64,000 nt of DNA from Prevotellaceae bacterium (GTDB lineage: Bacteria; Bacteroidota; Bacteroidia; Bacteroidales; Bacteroidaceae). This document shows, piece by piece, positions 1 to 9,033 of the stretch. The stretch lies in the NCBI GenBank assembly GCA_003150315.1, contig QAML01000076.1, forward strand, positions 68,722 through 132,721. The letters are read 5' to 3'. A model generated the notes under the pieces. The model did no database searches. It saw only the letters and a list, made by a program, of their open reading frames with translations, and was not told where the DNA came from. Made by a program: the position numbers and the translations under genes. Within the stretch, counting starts at the first letter, position 1; the number at the start of each line of letters is the position of its first letter.

Positions 1-102
1 TGCTCTTGAATTATATCAAAATCCGGAGCGAAGAAACTATCTCGAAAGGGGCGAAAATCTCCGTTTTGCAAATATCGGAAAAACAAGGTGATAGAAAGGC
101 AA

Positions 103-186
103 AAAATACAAGGCACTTGTTTTAAAATAAGTGCCTTGTATTTTAAAATATATGGCTTGTATTTTTTAGAACATGCCTTATGTTTT
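103..186 (+). repeat. 21-nt-module intergenic repeat, copy 1
   Basis: Four 21-nt modules in exact phase (103-123, 124-144, 145-165, 166-186). Module 1 is forward with core CAAGGCA; modules 2-4 are inverted, with cores TGCCTTG, TGGCTTG and TGCCTTA. Modules 1 and 2 are perfect inverted copies and could form a hairpin. The last module is the divergent tail type and runs into TTTCGG. Plus polarity by my reading (leader on the left), although the leader sequence here is the least like the other copies. It lies in a long stretch with no supported gene. Confidence 0.9.
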
Positions 187-200
187 TTTCGGCAGTCGGG

Positions 201-990
201 AAACGTTGTTTTTTTATGCGATTTTAGATTAAATCAATATAAGAATCGTTTGTGATGTAAAGAGGAAAAAATGTCGTAGGCTCTGTGCGGATGTTAAGGT
301 ATTTAATAATGCGGGGCTGTTAAGTGTTACAAGGAAATCCAAAATCGGAACTGTAAATACGTTTTTACCAAGAACGCAGGCGAAAAGCAATATGATTGAA
401 ACATTTCTTATTTCTAACATAGCGAAATAATATATGCCCACGCTTTTTGCAAGAAAAATAATTTTCCCGTCTGTTGTAAAATAAAGGATGTTCGTGGTCA
501 CTGATATTTTTATCCGGTTAATTAGCCCCGGTTTGGCATTTCTTACTTACATAAAATCGTGCTTAACTTATTGCGATGTGCAATTATACGATACTTTCTG
601 CTTCTGTAGGTAATATATGGTTTGATATTCGTGTGTAAATATACTCGACCGTGTTTTCATGAGAAAGTTTATTTCTGTTATCTGCTATGGTGTAATGATT
701 TTGAAGTAGTACAAGCGGGAGTGGAGGATTGGCAGAAAGACTAATATCTATGACACGTGTTATAAATGGAATAAAATTTCGGAAGTCTGCAAAGATTGGG
801 TGTTTTTATGCACGTTGTTGCTGAAGCAATGTTATTTGGTTCTCAATTTATACTTGTTGGCATGAATGTGTGAAAAAAGATTCTTTCGAGGTGGTTACTT
901 TTTGTTAGCTTGTGAAATAGTATACTCGTATGCAGAGGCAAATTTCATCTAATCAGATATTGCTAAAAGAAAAGAGTGTTTGGTGTGGAT
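201..990. other. intergenic stretch without a supported gene
   Basis: I see no convincing gene here. A 90-codon minus-strand frame at 229-501 is rich in hydrophobic residues, but it has no recognisable domain, no clear ribosome binding site and no promoter of the local type. It could be a decayed membrane-protein fragment. No tRNA-like cloverleaf, riboswitch or repeat was noticed between 201 and 990. Confidence 0.4.
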
Positions 991-996
991 AAAAAG

Positions 997-1032
997 AAAT
1001 CTCCCGTAAATCGTATGATTTACGGGAGATTT
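997..1032 (-). terminator. intrinsic terminator of the ppiD operon
   Basis: Perfect 16-bp stem (997-1012 with 1017-1032) and a 4-nt loop, followed on the minus strand by a T-rich run (TTTCTTTTTAT without the stem overlap). It starts about 20 nt past the stop codon of the PpiD-like gene, so it ends the minus-strand coaX-to-ppiD transcription unit. Confidence 0.85.
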
Positions 1033-1052
1033 TATAATTGCTTATTGATGTT

Positions 1053-3200
1053 TTAGAAGTAGAGGTAGCGACGGTCTTTAACCTTTGCTTTTGAGAAAAG
1101 GTCGTTTGTAAATTGACCTACATTGCGCAAATAGCTTTCTGCTACGCTCTGTTCGTACATCTTTTCGTTGAATTTTTCTCCTGAAGCTGTGCGGCTCGTA
1201 ACTTCGAACATGTAAACGCCGTTGTTACCCTTTACAGGACCGTAGCTCTTGTTGAGTTTTCCGTAAGAAACGCCACCGGCAAGGACAGGTTCGTTTCCGC
1301 CAGTTGATGCAACGAATGCCGGCATCGCAAAAGTAATTCCGTTGAGAGTATCTCTTGATGCTGCGGGAAGTTTAAGTGCTTGCTGCAAATTCTTACCTTT
1401 GAGTTGGCTCATGATTTTCTCGGCTTTCTTGTCACGGAGAGCAAGTTGTCTGAGAGCTTTCTTGACTTCCGGGTCTGTAGCTGGACGATAGCCTACTTTA
1501 TGCTTGCCAGTTACATAGATGATAAGCATGTTGTCGTTGTTGCCGCATTCATAAAGTTGCGAAAGGTCGCCTTCTTTTGCTTCGAACAACCAACGAAGTG
1601 CATCTTTTGTACCGGGGATGTTAGCCACATAGTGCTCGTTGCAGAATTGGTCTTTGCGTTCTTGTACGGTATAACCGTTCTTTGCTGCGTTAGCTTCCAT
1701 TTTTGCAAAAGTGGAGTTGCTTGCAATAAAATGGCTGAACTTGTTGTATTCTTTAGAATAGGTGTCTTTGCTGAAATCAACGGTGCGTTTTACAACTGCA
1801 AGATTGTATTTCTTCTTCATTGCCTGACGCTTTGTAATTTGAACAACTACTACGTTTTGTGCAAGCTCAATTTTCTGAATGGAATTGACTGCACTTGTAG
1901 TAATGGTCTTGATGAAGTTCGCATTATCTGCATCAATTGACTGACCTTCGTATTGATTAGCTGTAAGCCAAACACCGGGCGCGGGCTGATTGTATTTCTT
2001 TGCCACGTCTTCAAACTTCGCTCCGCTGTTAATGGCTTTGATTACACTGTCGGCAGTTGCCTTTGCTGCGTCAAGCGAAGTGTTTGCGCAGTTAATGGCA
2101 CGGTATTCCACGGAGTCGGGAACTTCGGAGACTGCAACAAGTTTAAGAATGTTTTGAGTGTTGTCGTACGCATTATAATAAGGACCTTTTACTGTACCAA
2201 CGCTCAAAGAATCTATTTGACTCTGGACATCGTTGGGGAAAGCCTCTTTTGAGAATGGAAGTCCGGAATAAGGTACGAGCGAACTGCTTTGGTTTATTGT
2301 TGCAGCGATGTTTTCGCCTTCGGAAAGCTCTTTGGCGTAGCCTTTCATCTCTTTTTCGAGAGCTTCTTTGTCTGCTGCTGACGCTTTAACCTGTACGCTT
2401 ATATATTTAATGTCTCTGCTCTCGTTGAATTGACGGAACATTTCTTTATATTGTGCGTAAAGTTTGTTGATATCCTCGTCAGCAACTTTAACATCATTGT
2501 CAGGAACAGAAGTATATGGGATGGAAGCTACAACAGCGTTGCTCTTGCTTGAAACACCTTCGAAAGCAAGTTTCGCAGAAATCGGATTGGAAAGAATGCA
2601 ACGACCAACGAGTGCCTGGTACTTCTCGTTCAAGAGAGAAGAACGGAGAGTTTTCTCAATGAATCCCCAGAATTTGTAAAGACGTTGGTAATATTCGATA
2701 TATTCTTGCGGAACCTGGTCGGGTTTTGCCAACATTTGGTCGTATTGCTCAAGAAATTGTTTGAGCTGTGCGGCATCGAAGCGACCGGTTTGCTTGTTTA
2801 CGAAAGGAGTTTGCATAAGCATAGGATTTGTTCCCGTGCTTATAACATTGTTCAGCTCTGCATCCGTAACAGTAAGCCCGAGTTTTTCTGCCTCATGCTT
2901 TATTAGCTCATTGTTTACGAAAGTTTGCCAAACTTGGTCTTTGAGTTGGTTTTGCTCTGCGTCGCTCAAAGAACTCTCACCGCGTGTAAACTTAATTGCT
3001 TCGGTGTATTCGTCAATTAAAGACTGGTAATCGTTGATAGCAAGTTTTTCGTTGTAAACTTGGCCTACGTGGCGTTTATCTTCGCCAAAGAGCGTGTCAA
3101 AAACGCGGAAGAAGTCTTCTGCAATAAAAGCAAAAAGACCGAGACCTATTACTACCAACAGGGCTATGCCCCATTTTCTAATAGTTTGAATTGCTGCCAT
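1053..3200 (-). CDS. PpiD/SurA-like periplasmic peptidylprolyl isomerase
   Basis: Predicted envelope chaperone with peptidyl-prolyl isomerase activity that helps exported and outer-membrane proteins fold. The 715-residue product starts with a short basic stretch and one hydrophobic anchor (about residues 12-28), as in PpiD, so most of the protein should face the periplasm. A SurA/PpiD-type N-terminal chaperone region follows (roughly residues 35-220), then a parvulin-like region (roughly 240-370) and a long C-terminal part. The parvulin segment is divergent, so catalytic activity is uncertain. The gene is last in a minus-strand group behind LptC, an outer-membrane protein and CoaX; this grouping of envelope genes is familiar in Bacteroidales. 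It has its own promoter-like box 107 nt upstream and a strong terminator downstream. The family call is firm; the choice between PpiD and SurA naming is loose. Confidence 0.85.
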   Translation of the reverse strand: MAAIQTIRKWGIALLVVIGLGLFAFIAEDFFRVFDTLFGEDKRHVGQVYNEKLAINDYQSLIDEYTEAIKFTRGESSLSDAEQNQLKDQVWQTFVNNELIKHEAEKLGLTVTDAELNNVISTGTNPMLMQTPFVNKQTGRFDAAQLKQFLEQYDQMLAKPDQVPQEYIEYYQRLYKFWGFIEKTLRSSLLNEKYQALVGRCILSNPISAKLAFEGVSSKSNAVVASIPYTSVPDNDVKVADEDINKLYAQYKEMFRQFNESRDIKYISVQVKASAADKEALEKEMKGYAKELSEGENIAATINQSSSLVPYSGLPFSKEAFPNDVQSQIDSLSVGTVKGPYYNAYDNTQNILKLVAVSEVPDSVEYRAINCANTSLDAAKATADSVIKAINSGAKFEDVAKKYNQPAPGVWLTANQYEGQSIDADNANFIKTITTSAVNSIQKIELAQNVVVVQITKRQAMKKKYNLAVVKRTVDFSKDTYSKEYNKFSHFIASNSTFAKMEANAAKNGYTVQERKDQFCNEHYVANIPGTKDALRWLFEAKEGDLSQLYECGNNDNMLIIYVTGKHKVGYRPATDPEVKKALRQLALRDKKAEKIMSQLKGKNLQQALKLPAASRDTLNGITFAMPAFVASTGGNEPVLAGGVSYGKLNKSYGPVKGNNGVYMFEVTSRTASGEKFNEKMYEQSVAESYLRNVGQFTNDLFSKAKVKDRRYLYF

Positions 3201-3306
3201 TATATAATTATTTTTATTTCAATTGTTATGATTTGTAAGAACTTAGCGGCGAAATCCGTGCTGCGTGCGTCCAAACTCAATCTGTATGATTTTACTTAAA
3301 TACATG

Positions 3307-3314
3307 CAAAGATA
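3307..3314 (-). promoter_or_regulatory. -7 box upstream of the PpiD-like gene
   Basis: The minus strand reads TATCTTTG here, a full match to the Bacteroidota -7 consensus TAnnTTTG. It lies about 107 nt before the PpiD start codon and just after the LptC stop codon, so the foldase gene may be transcribed on its own as well as from the upstream genes. No matching -33 box was established. Confidence 0.55.
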
Positions 3315-3382
3315 TAAAAATCAATAAAACCGCAGGCATTTTGTACTGCAAAAAATCATCTATGCACAAACATCGTTGCAGG

Positions 3383-4111
3383 TTATTTGTTTTTAGGCGG
3401 TAAAATCTTGTTTTTGTGGTTCTCTGCCTTTTGGTCGTGTTTGTTGTCCGTGTTGTCTGTTTTTGCCGAAATATCTTTCGGGGCATCTGTGATTATTGTT
3501 TTGTTGTTAGAGATGTCGGGTTCTCGTTTCACGGAATCTTCCTGTTTTTTCTCTTCCGGTACGGGGAAAGAACCTGCTGAGTTTGTAATTTCATAGTTTG
3601 TCAGCTCCTCATCCGAGCGAAATCCCACGCCTTTTAGTTCCTGCTGCGGAGTTACTATATGTACAAATTTGCTTGAGTAGACTATGTGTTTGCCCATATC
3701 CCAGAAAAGTTCGTTGGTATTGAATACCGTACCGTTTTCTTTTCTTATTTCCACTCGTCCGCGAAGTTCCCAAAGATTTTGGTCGTACCAATAAGCGGTG
3801 TCAGCGGTTAAAAACATTGCCACCTTGAAATGTTCGTCAAACTTTTCCATGAAAATGCCGTTCATGAAGGTTTGCTTTTGCGGCTTGGTGCGATCGTAAA
3901 CTTTCCAGTCCTCTGCAATTAGTTTGTACCTTATTACTCCTGAGTCGGAAATCAATTTCGAAACTCCCGTAGTAGTCATAATGGGAAGTTTGTCCCTGTT
4001 ATGCAGTGCGGGGGCTGTTGGTTTTTCGTCTTGGCTGCATGCCATGGTAAGGGCTGCAGTTCCTACAATCAAGAGGGCGGCTTTTATTCTGCTTTCCACT
4101 TTTGGAACCAT
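3383..4111 (-). CDS. lptC: LPS export periplasmic protein LptC (lipoprotein form)
   Basis: LptC links the LptB2FG extractor in the inner membrane to the LptA bridge and so carries lipopolysaccharide across the periplasm. The 242-residue product begins with a lipoprotein signal peptide ending in LTMAC, with Cys25 as the predicted lipidation site. An LptC-type beta-jellyroll region follows (about residues 40-175), including the typical alternation around YKLIAEDWKVYD and LWELRGRVEI. After about residue 185 the chain becomes a long hydrophilic tail rich in Lys, Asp and Asn with no visible fold, which is longer than in E. coli LptC. The start codon overlaps the 3' end of the upstream outer-membrane protein gene by 28 nt, which suggests translational coupling. 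The domain call is confident; the role of the tail is unknown. Confidence 0.82.
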   Translation of the reverse strand: MVPKVESRIKAALLIVGTAALTMACSQDEKPTAPALHNRDKLPIMTTTGVSKLISDSGVIRYKLIAEDWKVYDRTKPQKQTFMNGIFMEKFDEHFKVAMFLTADTAYWYDQNLWELRGRVEIRKENGTVFNTNELFWDMGKHIVYSSKFVHIVTPQQELKGVGFRSDEELTNYEITNSAGSFPVPEEKKQEDSVKREPDISNNKTIITDAPKDISAKTDNTDNKHDQKAENHKNKILPPKNK

Positions 4112-5409
4112 TTCTCGTTAAAGGTAATGCCGATGCAAAGACGCAGATAGTTTTCTGTTATTGCCCCCGGTCCTTTAGGCTTTATGTTTTCCCATTGTGC
4201 CGAGAAGTTCAGTGTGGAGCGATTGTTTATTATGTTTGCAATCGGAAGTCCTACGCCGAGTGTAACCAACAGGTCTTTTGCACCGCTTTGCCCGTTGGCT
4301 TTTGCGTATGTGGTGCCGTATGAAACACCGGCGCGGTAACGTATATGGTCGCGATACTTTATGCCGAGGCTGTTGTGCACATATTCTCCGCCCAAAGAAA
4401 CATGTTGACTGTTGTCAAAGGCTCCCGTGGTGGAAACATACTTGTTTTCGCCGCCTTTCGAGGTCAGTTGCGGGAATTTTGCGTTCTTCCACAGCTCGAT
4501 AGAGTAATCAAGTCCCACTTTCCATTTGTTGTTGTGATTCCAAGCCACACCGGCAGCTACGGAATGGGGCATTTCGAAAGCATTCTTCACTTTTGTTGTG
4601 TCGCCCGAGGAAACGGAACCCGAATAATTGGCTGTCTGATTAATGAATTTCGCGTCGGAATTTATTTTATGCCCCAACGTGTAGCTTGCACCTACAGTCA
4701 TGAGGTCTTTCTTTGAAAGCAATTTGCTGTATTGCGCGCCGAAATCGATTTTGTAGGTTGAAATGTCTGCGGAATACACGCGTCGGAACTGGTTTACGTT
4801 ATTGTCGTTGAAAGCTGCCTGTATAGTATGGCTGTAGTCGCCCCAAACAAATCCCACGTTAGCACCTATCGAGAAATCTTTCACGATGTTCCAGCCTGCA
4901 CCGAGATACACTTCTCTCAATCCGCCGTCGCCGGAGTAGGATGTCGATTCTGTTTTCTCTCCGCTGCCGTCCATGTCGGGAAGTGTCTGCTTATTTTTGA
5001 AACTGTAGCCTATTGAAGTAAGCGGCAACAAGCCGAACGACATACCAACATTGCGCCAGGCTCTGAACTGTGCGGTTATGTAATCGACCGAAGTGTTTTT
5101 GGCATTTGTTTTAAGGCTTCCCTGTTTGAAATTGGCGTTTTGCAGCGAAACTCCTATATCGAAAAGAAGTGTCAGAGAATCTACTGCGGAATATGATGCC
5201 GGGTTTTGGAAGTTAACTGCTGTGGCATCGCGAAAACCTTGTGCCACACCTGCCATGCCTTTATTGAATCCCTGTGCACGATCGTTTATTGTGCCGAATC
5301 CGTATCTGGAATATGGCGAGTTGCTACCGTTTTGGGCGTTTGCCTGTAAGGATATGAGCGATATTGCCGCAGCAATTGCAATTCCCGATATTCTTGTTCT
5401 TTTGTTCAT
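4084..5409 (-). CDS. outer-membrane beta-barrel protein of unknown cargo
   Basis: Exported 441-residue protein with a clear signal peptide (cleavage probably after QANA, about residue 25). The mature part opens with a segment reading YSRYGFG and continues with alternating hydrophobic and aromatic beta strands up to the C-terminus, as expected of an outer-membrane barrel similar in style to the FadL/PorV group. In Bacteroidales an outer-membrane protein of this type often lies between the type III pantothenate kinase gene and lptC, as it does here. The gene starts 23 nt after coaX and overlaps lptC at its end, so it belongs to the same operon. Substrate and function cannot be read from the sequence. 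Confidence 0.7.
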   Translation of the reverse strand: MNKRTRISGIAIAAAISLISLQANAQNGSNSPYSRYGFGTINDRAQGFNKGMAGVAQGFRDATAVNFQNPASYSAVDSLTLLFDIGVSLQNANFKQGSLKTNAKNTSVDYITAQFRAWRNVGMSFGLLPLTSIGYSFKNKQTLPDMDGSGEKTESTSYSGDGGLREVYLGAGWNIVKDFSIGANVGFVWGDYSHTIQAAFNDNNVNQFRRVYSADISTYKIDFGAQYSKLLSKKDLMTVGASYTLGHKINSDAKFINQTANYSGSVSSGDTTKVKNAFEMPHSVAAGVAWNHNNKWKVGLDYSIELWKNAKFPQLTSKGGENKYVSTTGAFDNSQHVSLGGEYVHNSLGIKYRDHIRYRAGVSYGTTYAKANGQSGAKDLLVTLGVGLPIANIINNRSTLNFSAQWENIKPKGPGAITENYLRLCIGITFNEKWFQKWKAE

Positions 5410-5432
5410 TGTTTGTCGAATGTTGTGGTCTC

Positions 5433-6173
5433 TTATTTTGTTTGAATTGTGTCGGGCACTTTGTCGATAAGTATTTCGCGCAGTCCCTCAAACACAAGGT
5501 GCTTGTCGTATATTATTTCCGCTCCTTTCACAGAAAGGTCGGTTTCCGCTCCGCCGGTTACTATTGTTATCAGGTCGGGATACTTTGTCAGCGTGTGCCT
5601 TATATATCCTTCCACTTCGTGATTCACTCCGTTCACTGCGCCGGAGCGCATGGCGGTGTATGTGTCGTATCCTATTTCGGGCAGAGGTCCTTCCGTGTCT
5701 ACGAGGGGCAGCAGCGAAGTCCACGTGTGCATTGCCTGCAGGCGCATGTAGATTCCCGGCGATATGTTGCCTCCCAAATATTTCCCGTTTGCCGATATGA
5801 ATTCGTATGTAATGCAACTGCCGTTGTCCACAACCAGTATGTTGCGGTCGGGAAACTTTGTCTTTGCCGCCACGATAGCTCCCAGGCGGTCGCTTCCCAT
5901 TGTCGAGGGCAGCCCGTAGCGTTTGTTATATTCGGGAGTGGTTGCATCGTTCAGCAGAACGTTCGGAAGTCCGGCTTCACGCAGTTGCGGACCTACTTTG
6001 CCTTTCAGTCCCGCCACGGTTGACACTATGCTGCGTTTTATGGGGTATTTCCCGATAATTTCGTCAAGCGGTTTCAAAAAGTCATTGCGACAGGAATCTT
6101 GAAAAACTATGTTACGTTCTTCGAAGATGGCTATTTTTGCAGATGAGTTACCTATGTCAACAATCAGTTCCAT
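5433..6173 (-). CDS. coaX: type III pantothenate kinase
   Basis: Catalyses ATP-dependent phosphorylation of pantothenate, the first step of coenzyme A synthesis, in the cytoplasm. The 246-residue length is normal for CoaX. Family signatures visible are the N-terminal phosphate-binding motif DIGNSSAKI, the central DNGSCITYEF, the glycine-rich GGNISPG and TGGAE near the C-terminus, all of the ASKHA fold. It heads a run of minus-strand genes (outer-membrane protein, lptC, ppiD-like). The upstream small acidic gene ends 40 nt before its start, so the two may share a transcript. The functional link between CoA synthesis and the envelope genes is probably one of conserved neighbourhood rather than pathway. 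Confidence 0.93.
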   Translation of the reverse strand: MELIVDIGNSSAKIAIFEERNIVFQDSCRNDFLKPLDEIIGKYPIKRSIVSTVAGLKGKVGPQLREAGLPNVLLNDATTPEYNKRYGLPSTMGSDRLGAIVAAKTKFPDRNILVVDNGSCITYEFISANGKYLGGNISPGIYMRLQAMHTWTSLLPLVDTEGPLPEIGYDTYTAMRSGAVNGVNHEVEGYIRHTLTKYPDLITIVTGGAETDLSVKGAEIIYDKHLVFEGLREILIDKVPDTIQTK

Positions 6174-6213
6174 ATCCTTTTTTGTACGCGCGGCTTAATG
6201 TAGTTGCTTTTTG

Positions 6214-6657
6214 TTATTCTTCCATTAGTTTCTTCAGAAAATTGTCGAGGTCATCGTCTATTTTTCTGATCATCTCGTTGTCAAGCACAACAGTGTCCTC
6301 CTCCACGCAGTACAGGTTTGCCACCGTTTCTCCCTCATCGTTCACAAGGAGAATGTCATAGGGCTTCATGATGCCGGCATCCAACAGTTGTGCGTGCATA
6401 TCGCCTACGGCGCGGCGCAGATCTGCCAAAATGCCGTTGTAAAAGTCTTCGTCTTCGTTTTCTGCGAATTCTTCTATCACGGCGCGGGCGAGTTCGTTGT
6501 TTTCGTCGTCGCTTACAACCAATTCTCCGCTGTCCTGATTTGCCTGAATCAGGATGTCGGTCATGGGCAAGGCTTCGTCAGAGTGGGGAAACGCTCCGAG
6601 GGCTTGGCTTATGACGTTTTTTATCTGTTCCAAAGTATGCTCGCTTGCTTTCATCAC
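6214..6657 (-). CDS. conserved acidic protein of unknown function
   Basis: A 147-residue cytoplasmic protein with no signal peptide or membrane segment. It is strongly acidic, especially in the middle (EEFAENEDEDFYN) and at the C-terminus (KIDDDLDNFLKKLMEE). I recognise no domain. It is probably a real gene: it has a TACTTTTG promoter box 23 nt before the start codon, codon use like its neighbours, and it sits directly ahead of coaX with a 40-nt gap. The pattern of helices and acidic patches would suit a small partner or regulatory protein, but that is only a guess. Confidence 0.6.
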   Translation of the reverse strand: MMKASEHTLEQIKNVISQALGAFPHSDEALPMTDILIQANQDSGELVVSDDENNELARAVIEEFAENEDEDFYNGILADLRRAVGDMHAQLLDAGIMKPYDILLVNDEGETVANLYCVEEDTVVLDNEMIRKIDDDLDNFLKKLMEE

Positions 6658-6679
6658 TTGTCGGATTTCGCATTATGTG

Positions 6680-6687
6680 CAAAAGTA
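6680..6687 (-). promoter_or_regulatory. -7 box of the coaX operon
   Basis: The minus strand reads TACTTTTG, a full TAnnTTTG match, 23 nt before the start of the small acidic gene. This is likely the main promoter for the unit running through coaX and lptC towards ppiD. Confidence 0.6.
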
Positions 6688-6813
6688 CGCATTTTTTTCA
6701 TTCTCGTTTACGGGCAACATATAAAAGATGTAACACACCCCGTAAGTTCGTAAATCTTGTGCGTGTAAATGCACCGGCAGGCTGCATAAAAACTCTGTAT
6801 ATTCATACGTTCG

Positions 6814-6897
6814 AAAACATAAGGCATTTCGTGAAAAATACAAGCCATATATTTTAAAATACAAGGCACTTATTTCAAAATATATGGCTTGTATTTT
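6814..6897 (-). repeat. 21-nt-module intergenic repeat, copy 2
   Basis: Four modules in exact 21-nt phase: 6814-6834, 6835-6855, 6856-6876, 6877-6897. The tail module is on the left (core ATAAGGCA, running out of CGTATG/TTCG-like sequence) and the leader on the right, so polarity is minus. Reading leader to tail, module 1 has core CAAGCCA and its inverted match is module 3, while module 2 has the other core type; this is the one complete copy where adjacent arms 1 and 2 do not match. It sits between the divergent genes at 6657 and serB. Confidence 0.92.
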
Positions 6898-7141
6898 TGG
6901 CAATTCGTAACTAATGGAAAAACAGATGCTTACAAATATGCAAAAAATGAATATGAAATTGCCCCGAATCCCATGTTTCCGGGACTTTTTCCCGTGTGTA
7001 TTTACCCGCAAAGCCCGAATTAATTAATTTGTTATTTCTGTGCGGCGGCGAGCGGAATGTGGCTTATGGCGCAACAGGAAGCGCAAATGTTTTGCCTGTG
7101 TTGAGATAAAACACTATATTCGCGTATATTTTAATATCATC

Positions 7142-8386
7142 ATGCAAATAAAACCAACCAAGGAGGAGCAAATCCTTATAAGAATCACCGGCAAAGACCG
7201 ACCGGGACTAACGGCGTCGGCAATGGAGATTCTTTCGCGCTATGGTGCAAAAGTCTTTGACATAGGTCAGGCTGATATTCACAGCACCCTTTCGCTCGGA
7301 ATACTCATCAGAATAGACGATGTTTCGGCGGGGCAGGTGATGAAAGAACTTCTGTTCAAAGCCTCTGAACTGAATGTCCAGATAGGTTTCGACCCGGTTA
7401 CCGACGATGAATACGAAGCCTGGGTGAACCAGCAGGGAAAAAACCGCTACATACTCACACTCATCGGTCGCAGTCTCTCGGCTCGTCAGATTGCCGCCGC
7501 AGCCAAGGTGATTGCCGCCCAAGGTCTTAACATCGATTCCATTTTGCGTCTCACGGGTCGCATGAGTATTGTGCATCCCCAGCGTAATGTAAGAGCCTGT
7601 ATAGAATTTTCGCTGCGCGGCACGCCGAACAATTATCCCGAGATGCAGAAAGAACTCATGGAACTCTCTTCCGAATTCGGCATAGACTTCTCTTTCCAAA
7701 CCGATGACATGTACCGGCGCATGCGCCGACTCATTTGTTTCGATATGGACAGCACATTGATTCAGACAGAGTGTATAGACGAACTCGCCAAACGCAACGG
7801 AGTGGGCGATAAAGTGGCGGAAATCACGGCACGAGCCATGCGTGGTGAAATAGATTTCAAAGAAAGTTTCACACAGCGGGTGGCTTTGCTCAAAGGTCTC
7901 GATGTGGCGGTAATGAAAGACATAGCGGAGAATCTTCCTATAACCGAAGGAACCGACAGATTAATGTCCGTGTTGAAAAAGTGCGGGTATATAATAGCCA
8001 TTCTCAGTGGCGGATTTACTTATTTCGGAGAATATCTGCAACGCAAGTACAACATAGACTACGTATATGCCAATGAACTCGAAATAGGAGAGGACGGAAA
8101 ACTCACCGGACGCTATGTGGGTGAAATTGTGGACGGCACGCGAAAGGCGGAATTGCTCAGGCTCATTGCGCAAGTGGAGAAAATAAATCTTGCACAGACA
8201 ATAGCGGTGGGCGACGGGGCAAACGATTTGCCTATGATCTCGGAAGCCGGATTGGGAATAGCCTTCCACGCAAAACCAAAAGTGATAGCCAATGCCCGGC
8301 AAGCCATAAGCAACATCGGACTCGACGGGGTGTTATATTTTCTCGGCTTCAAGGACAGTTACCTCGGCGAATTGGGAAAACTCTGA
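7142..8386 (+). CDS. serB: phosphoserine phosphatase with two ACT-type domains
   Basis: Hydrolyses O-phosphoserine to serine, the last step of serine synthesis. I place the start at the ATG at 7142, giving 414 residues, because the 34 codons upstream look non-coding and the family motif begins right after this start. Two ACT-like regulatory regions are visible (about residues 12-85, beginning ILIRITGKDRPG, and about 103-185). The HAD phosphatase domain follows with FDMDSTLIQTE (nucleophile Asp201 and Asp203), SGGF around residue 290 and GDGANDLPM near residue 350. The long ACT-ACT-HAD form is usual in Bacteroidales and suggests control by serine. The gene stands alone, divergent from the coaX operon and convergent with the thiamine operon. 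Confidence 0.95.
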   Translation: MQIKPTKEEQILIRITGKDRPGLTASAMEILSRYGAKVFDIGQADIHSTLSLGILIRIDDVSAGQVMKELLFKASELNVQIGFDPVTDDEYEAWVNQQGKNRYILTLIGRSLSARQIAAAAKVIAAQGLNIDSILRLTGRMSIVHPQRNVRACIEFSLRGTPNNYPEMQKELMELSSEFGIDFSFQTDDMYRRMRRLICFDMDSTLIQTECIDELAKRNGVGDKVAEITARAMRGEIDFKESFTQRVALLKGLDVAVMKDIAENLPITEGTDRLMSVLKKCGYIIAILSGGFTYFGEYLQRKYNIDYVYANELEIGEDGKLTGRYVGEIVDGTRKAELLRLIAQVEKINLAQTIAVGDGANDLPMISEAGLGIAFHAKPKVIANARQAISNIGLDGVLYFLGFKDSYLGELGKL

Positions 8387-8406
8387 CCCGTCCCAAGAAT
8401 ACGAAA

Positions 8407-8444
8407 ACAAAAAATCTCCGGCAAATGTGCCGGAGATTTTTTGT
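8407..8444. terminator. bidirectional terminator between serB and pnuT
   Basis: Perfect 17-bp stem (8407-8423 with 8428-8444), 4-nt loop, with A-run and T-run flanks on both sides, so it can stop transcription from serB and from the convergent pnuT gene, whose stop codon directly abuts it. Confidence 0.88.
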
Positions 8445-9032
8445 TTAATGCCTTGTCTGCATCATCTTTCGCCATTTCATGTAGCCCATAACCGCTATCA
8501 CCACATACAATCCGTATAATCCGGCTTTGAAAGGTATTCCCTTGTCAATGTAAAGGTAACACGAAATCACGTCAACCACAATCCAAACAAACCATTGCTC
8601 GATGTATTTTCGAGCCAACGCCCAAAGTCCCACAAAACTCAGGGCATTGGTGAAACTGTCAAGCACCGGAACAGTGGAATTTGTGTAATTGACCAAAATG
8701 TAATGGGTTGCCCACATGGCAACTGCGAAAAAAATCACGGCAGGCAGTATCTTTTTTCGGGGGAAATGCGATATGGGCATTTCTTGTTCCTTGCTGTCGC
8801 CCTTTTTACCGAACTTCCAGACAATATAACCGTAAACGGCAGCCGCCGTATAGTACACAGCCATTCCTGCATCGCCGTAAAGACCGTGGCTGTAGTATAA
8901 ATATATGTCGAGAGAGGGCATTATTATTCCCACAATCCACAAGGCTATGCTTGCGCGGTATTCGAGCGCAATGTAAACAAGCCCGAGAACCGTGGTAACA
9001 ATGTCAAGCCAGTGTTCGGCAAAGAAATTCAT
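8445..9032 (-). CDS. pnuT: PnuC-family transporter, probably thiamine transporter PnuT
   Basis: Inner-membrane facilitator of the PnuC family, 195 residues, with about six to seven hydrophobic segments spread over its whole length and the aromatic-rich helices typical of the family (for example WFVWIVVDVISCYLYID near residue 145). PnuC relatives carry either nicotinamide riboside or thiamine. Thiamine is favoured here because the gene follows a TonB receptor gene by 1 nt in an operon headed by a TPP riboswitch. This receptor-plus-PnuT arrangement is established for Bacteroidota. Once inside, thiamine would need a pyrophosphokinase; that gene, often third in such operons, is absent here because the operon ends at a convergent terminator. 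Confidence 0.85.
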   Translation of the reverse strand: MNFFAEHWLDIVTTVLGLVYIALEYRASIALWIVGIIMPSLDIYLYYSHGLYGDAGMAVYYTAAAVYGYIVWKFGKKGDSKEQEMPISHFPRKKILPAVIFFAVAMWATHYILVNYTNSTVPVLDSFTNALSFVGLWALARKYIEQWFVWIVVDVISCYLYIDKGIPFKAGLYGLYVVIAVMGYMKWRKMMQTRH

Positions 9033-9033
9033 G

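Noticed and set aside
103..186. CRISPR-like array
   Set aside because: The 21-nt modules abut each other without spacers, alternate in orientation and always number four; no cas gene is near.
229..501. Minus-strand hydrophobic frame of 90 codons
   Set aside because: No family, promoter or ribosome binding site; kept only as a remark on the intergenic stretch.
1380..1940. Plus-strand open frame of 186 codons inside the PpiD-like gene
   Set aside because: Antisense to a conserved gene, no recognisable domain or promoter.
5364..6023. Plus-strand open frame of 219 codons opposite coaX
   Set aside because: It shadows a well-supported gene, is rich in Cys, Val and His in a way typical of antisense frames, and has no start signal.
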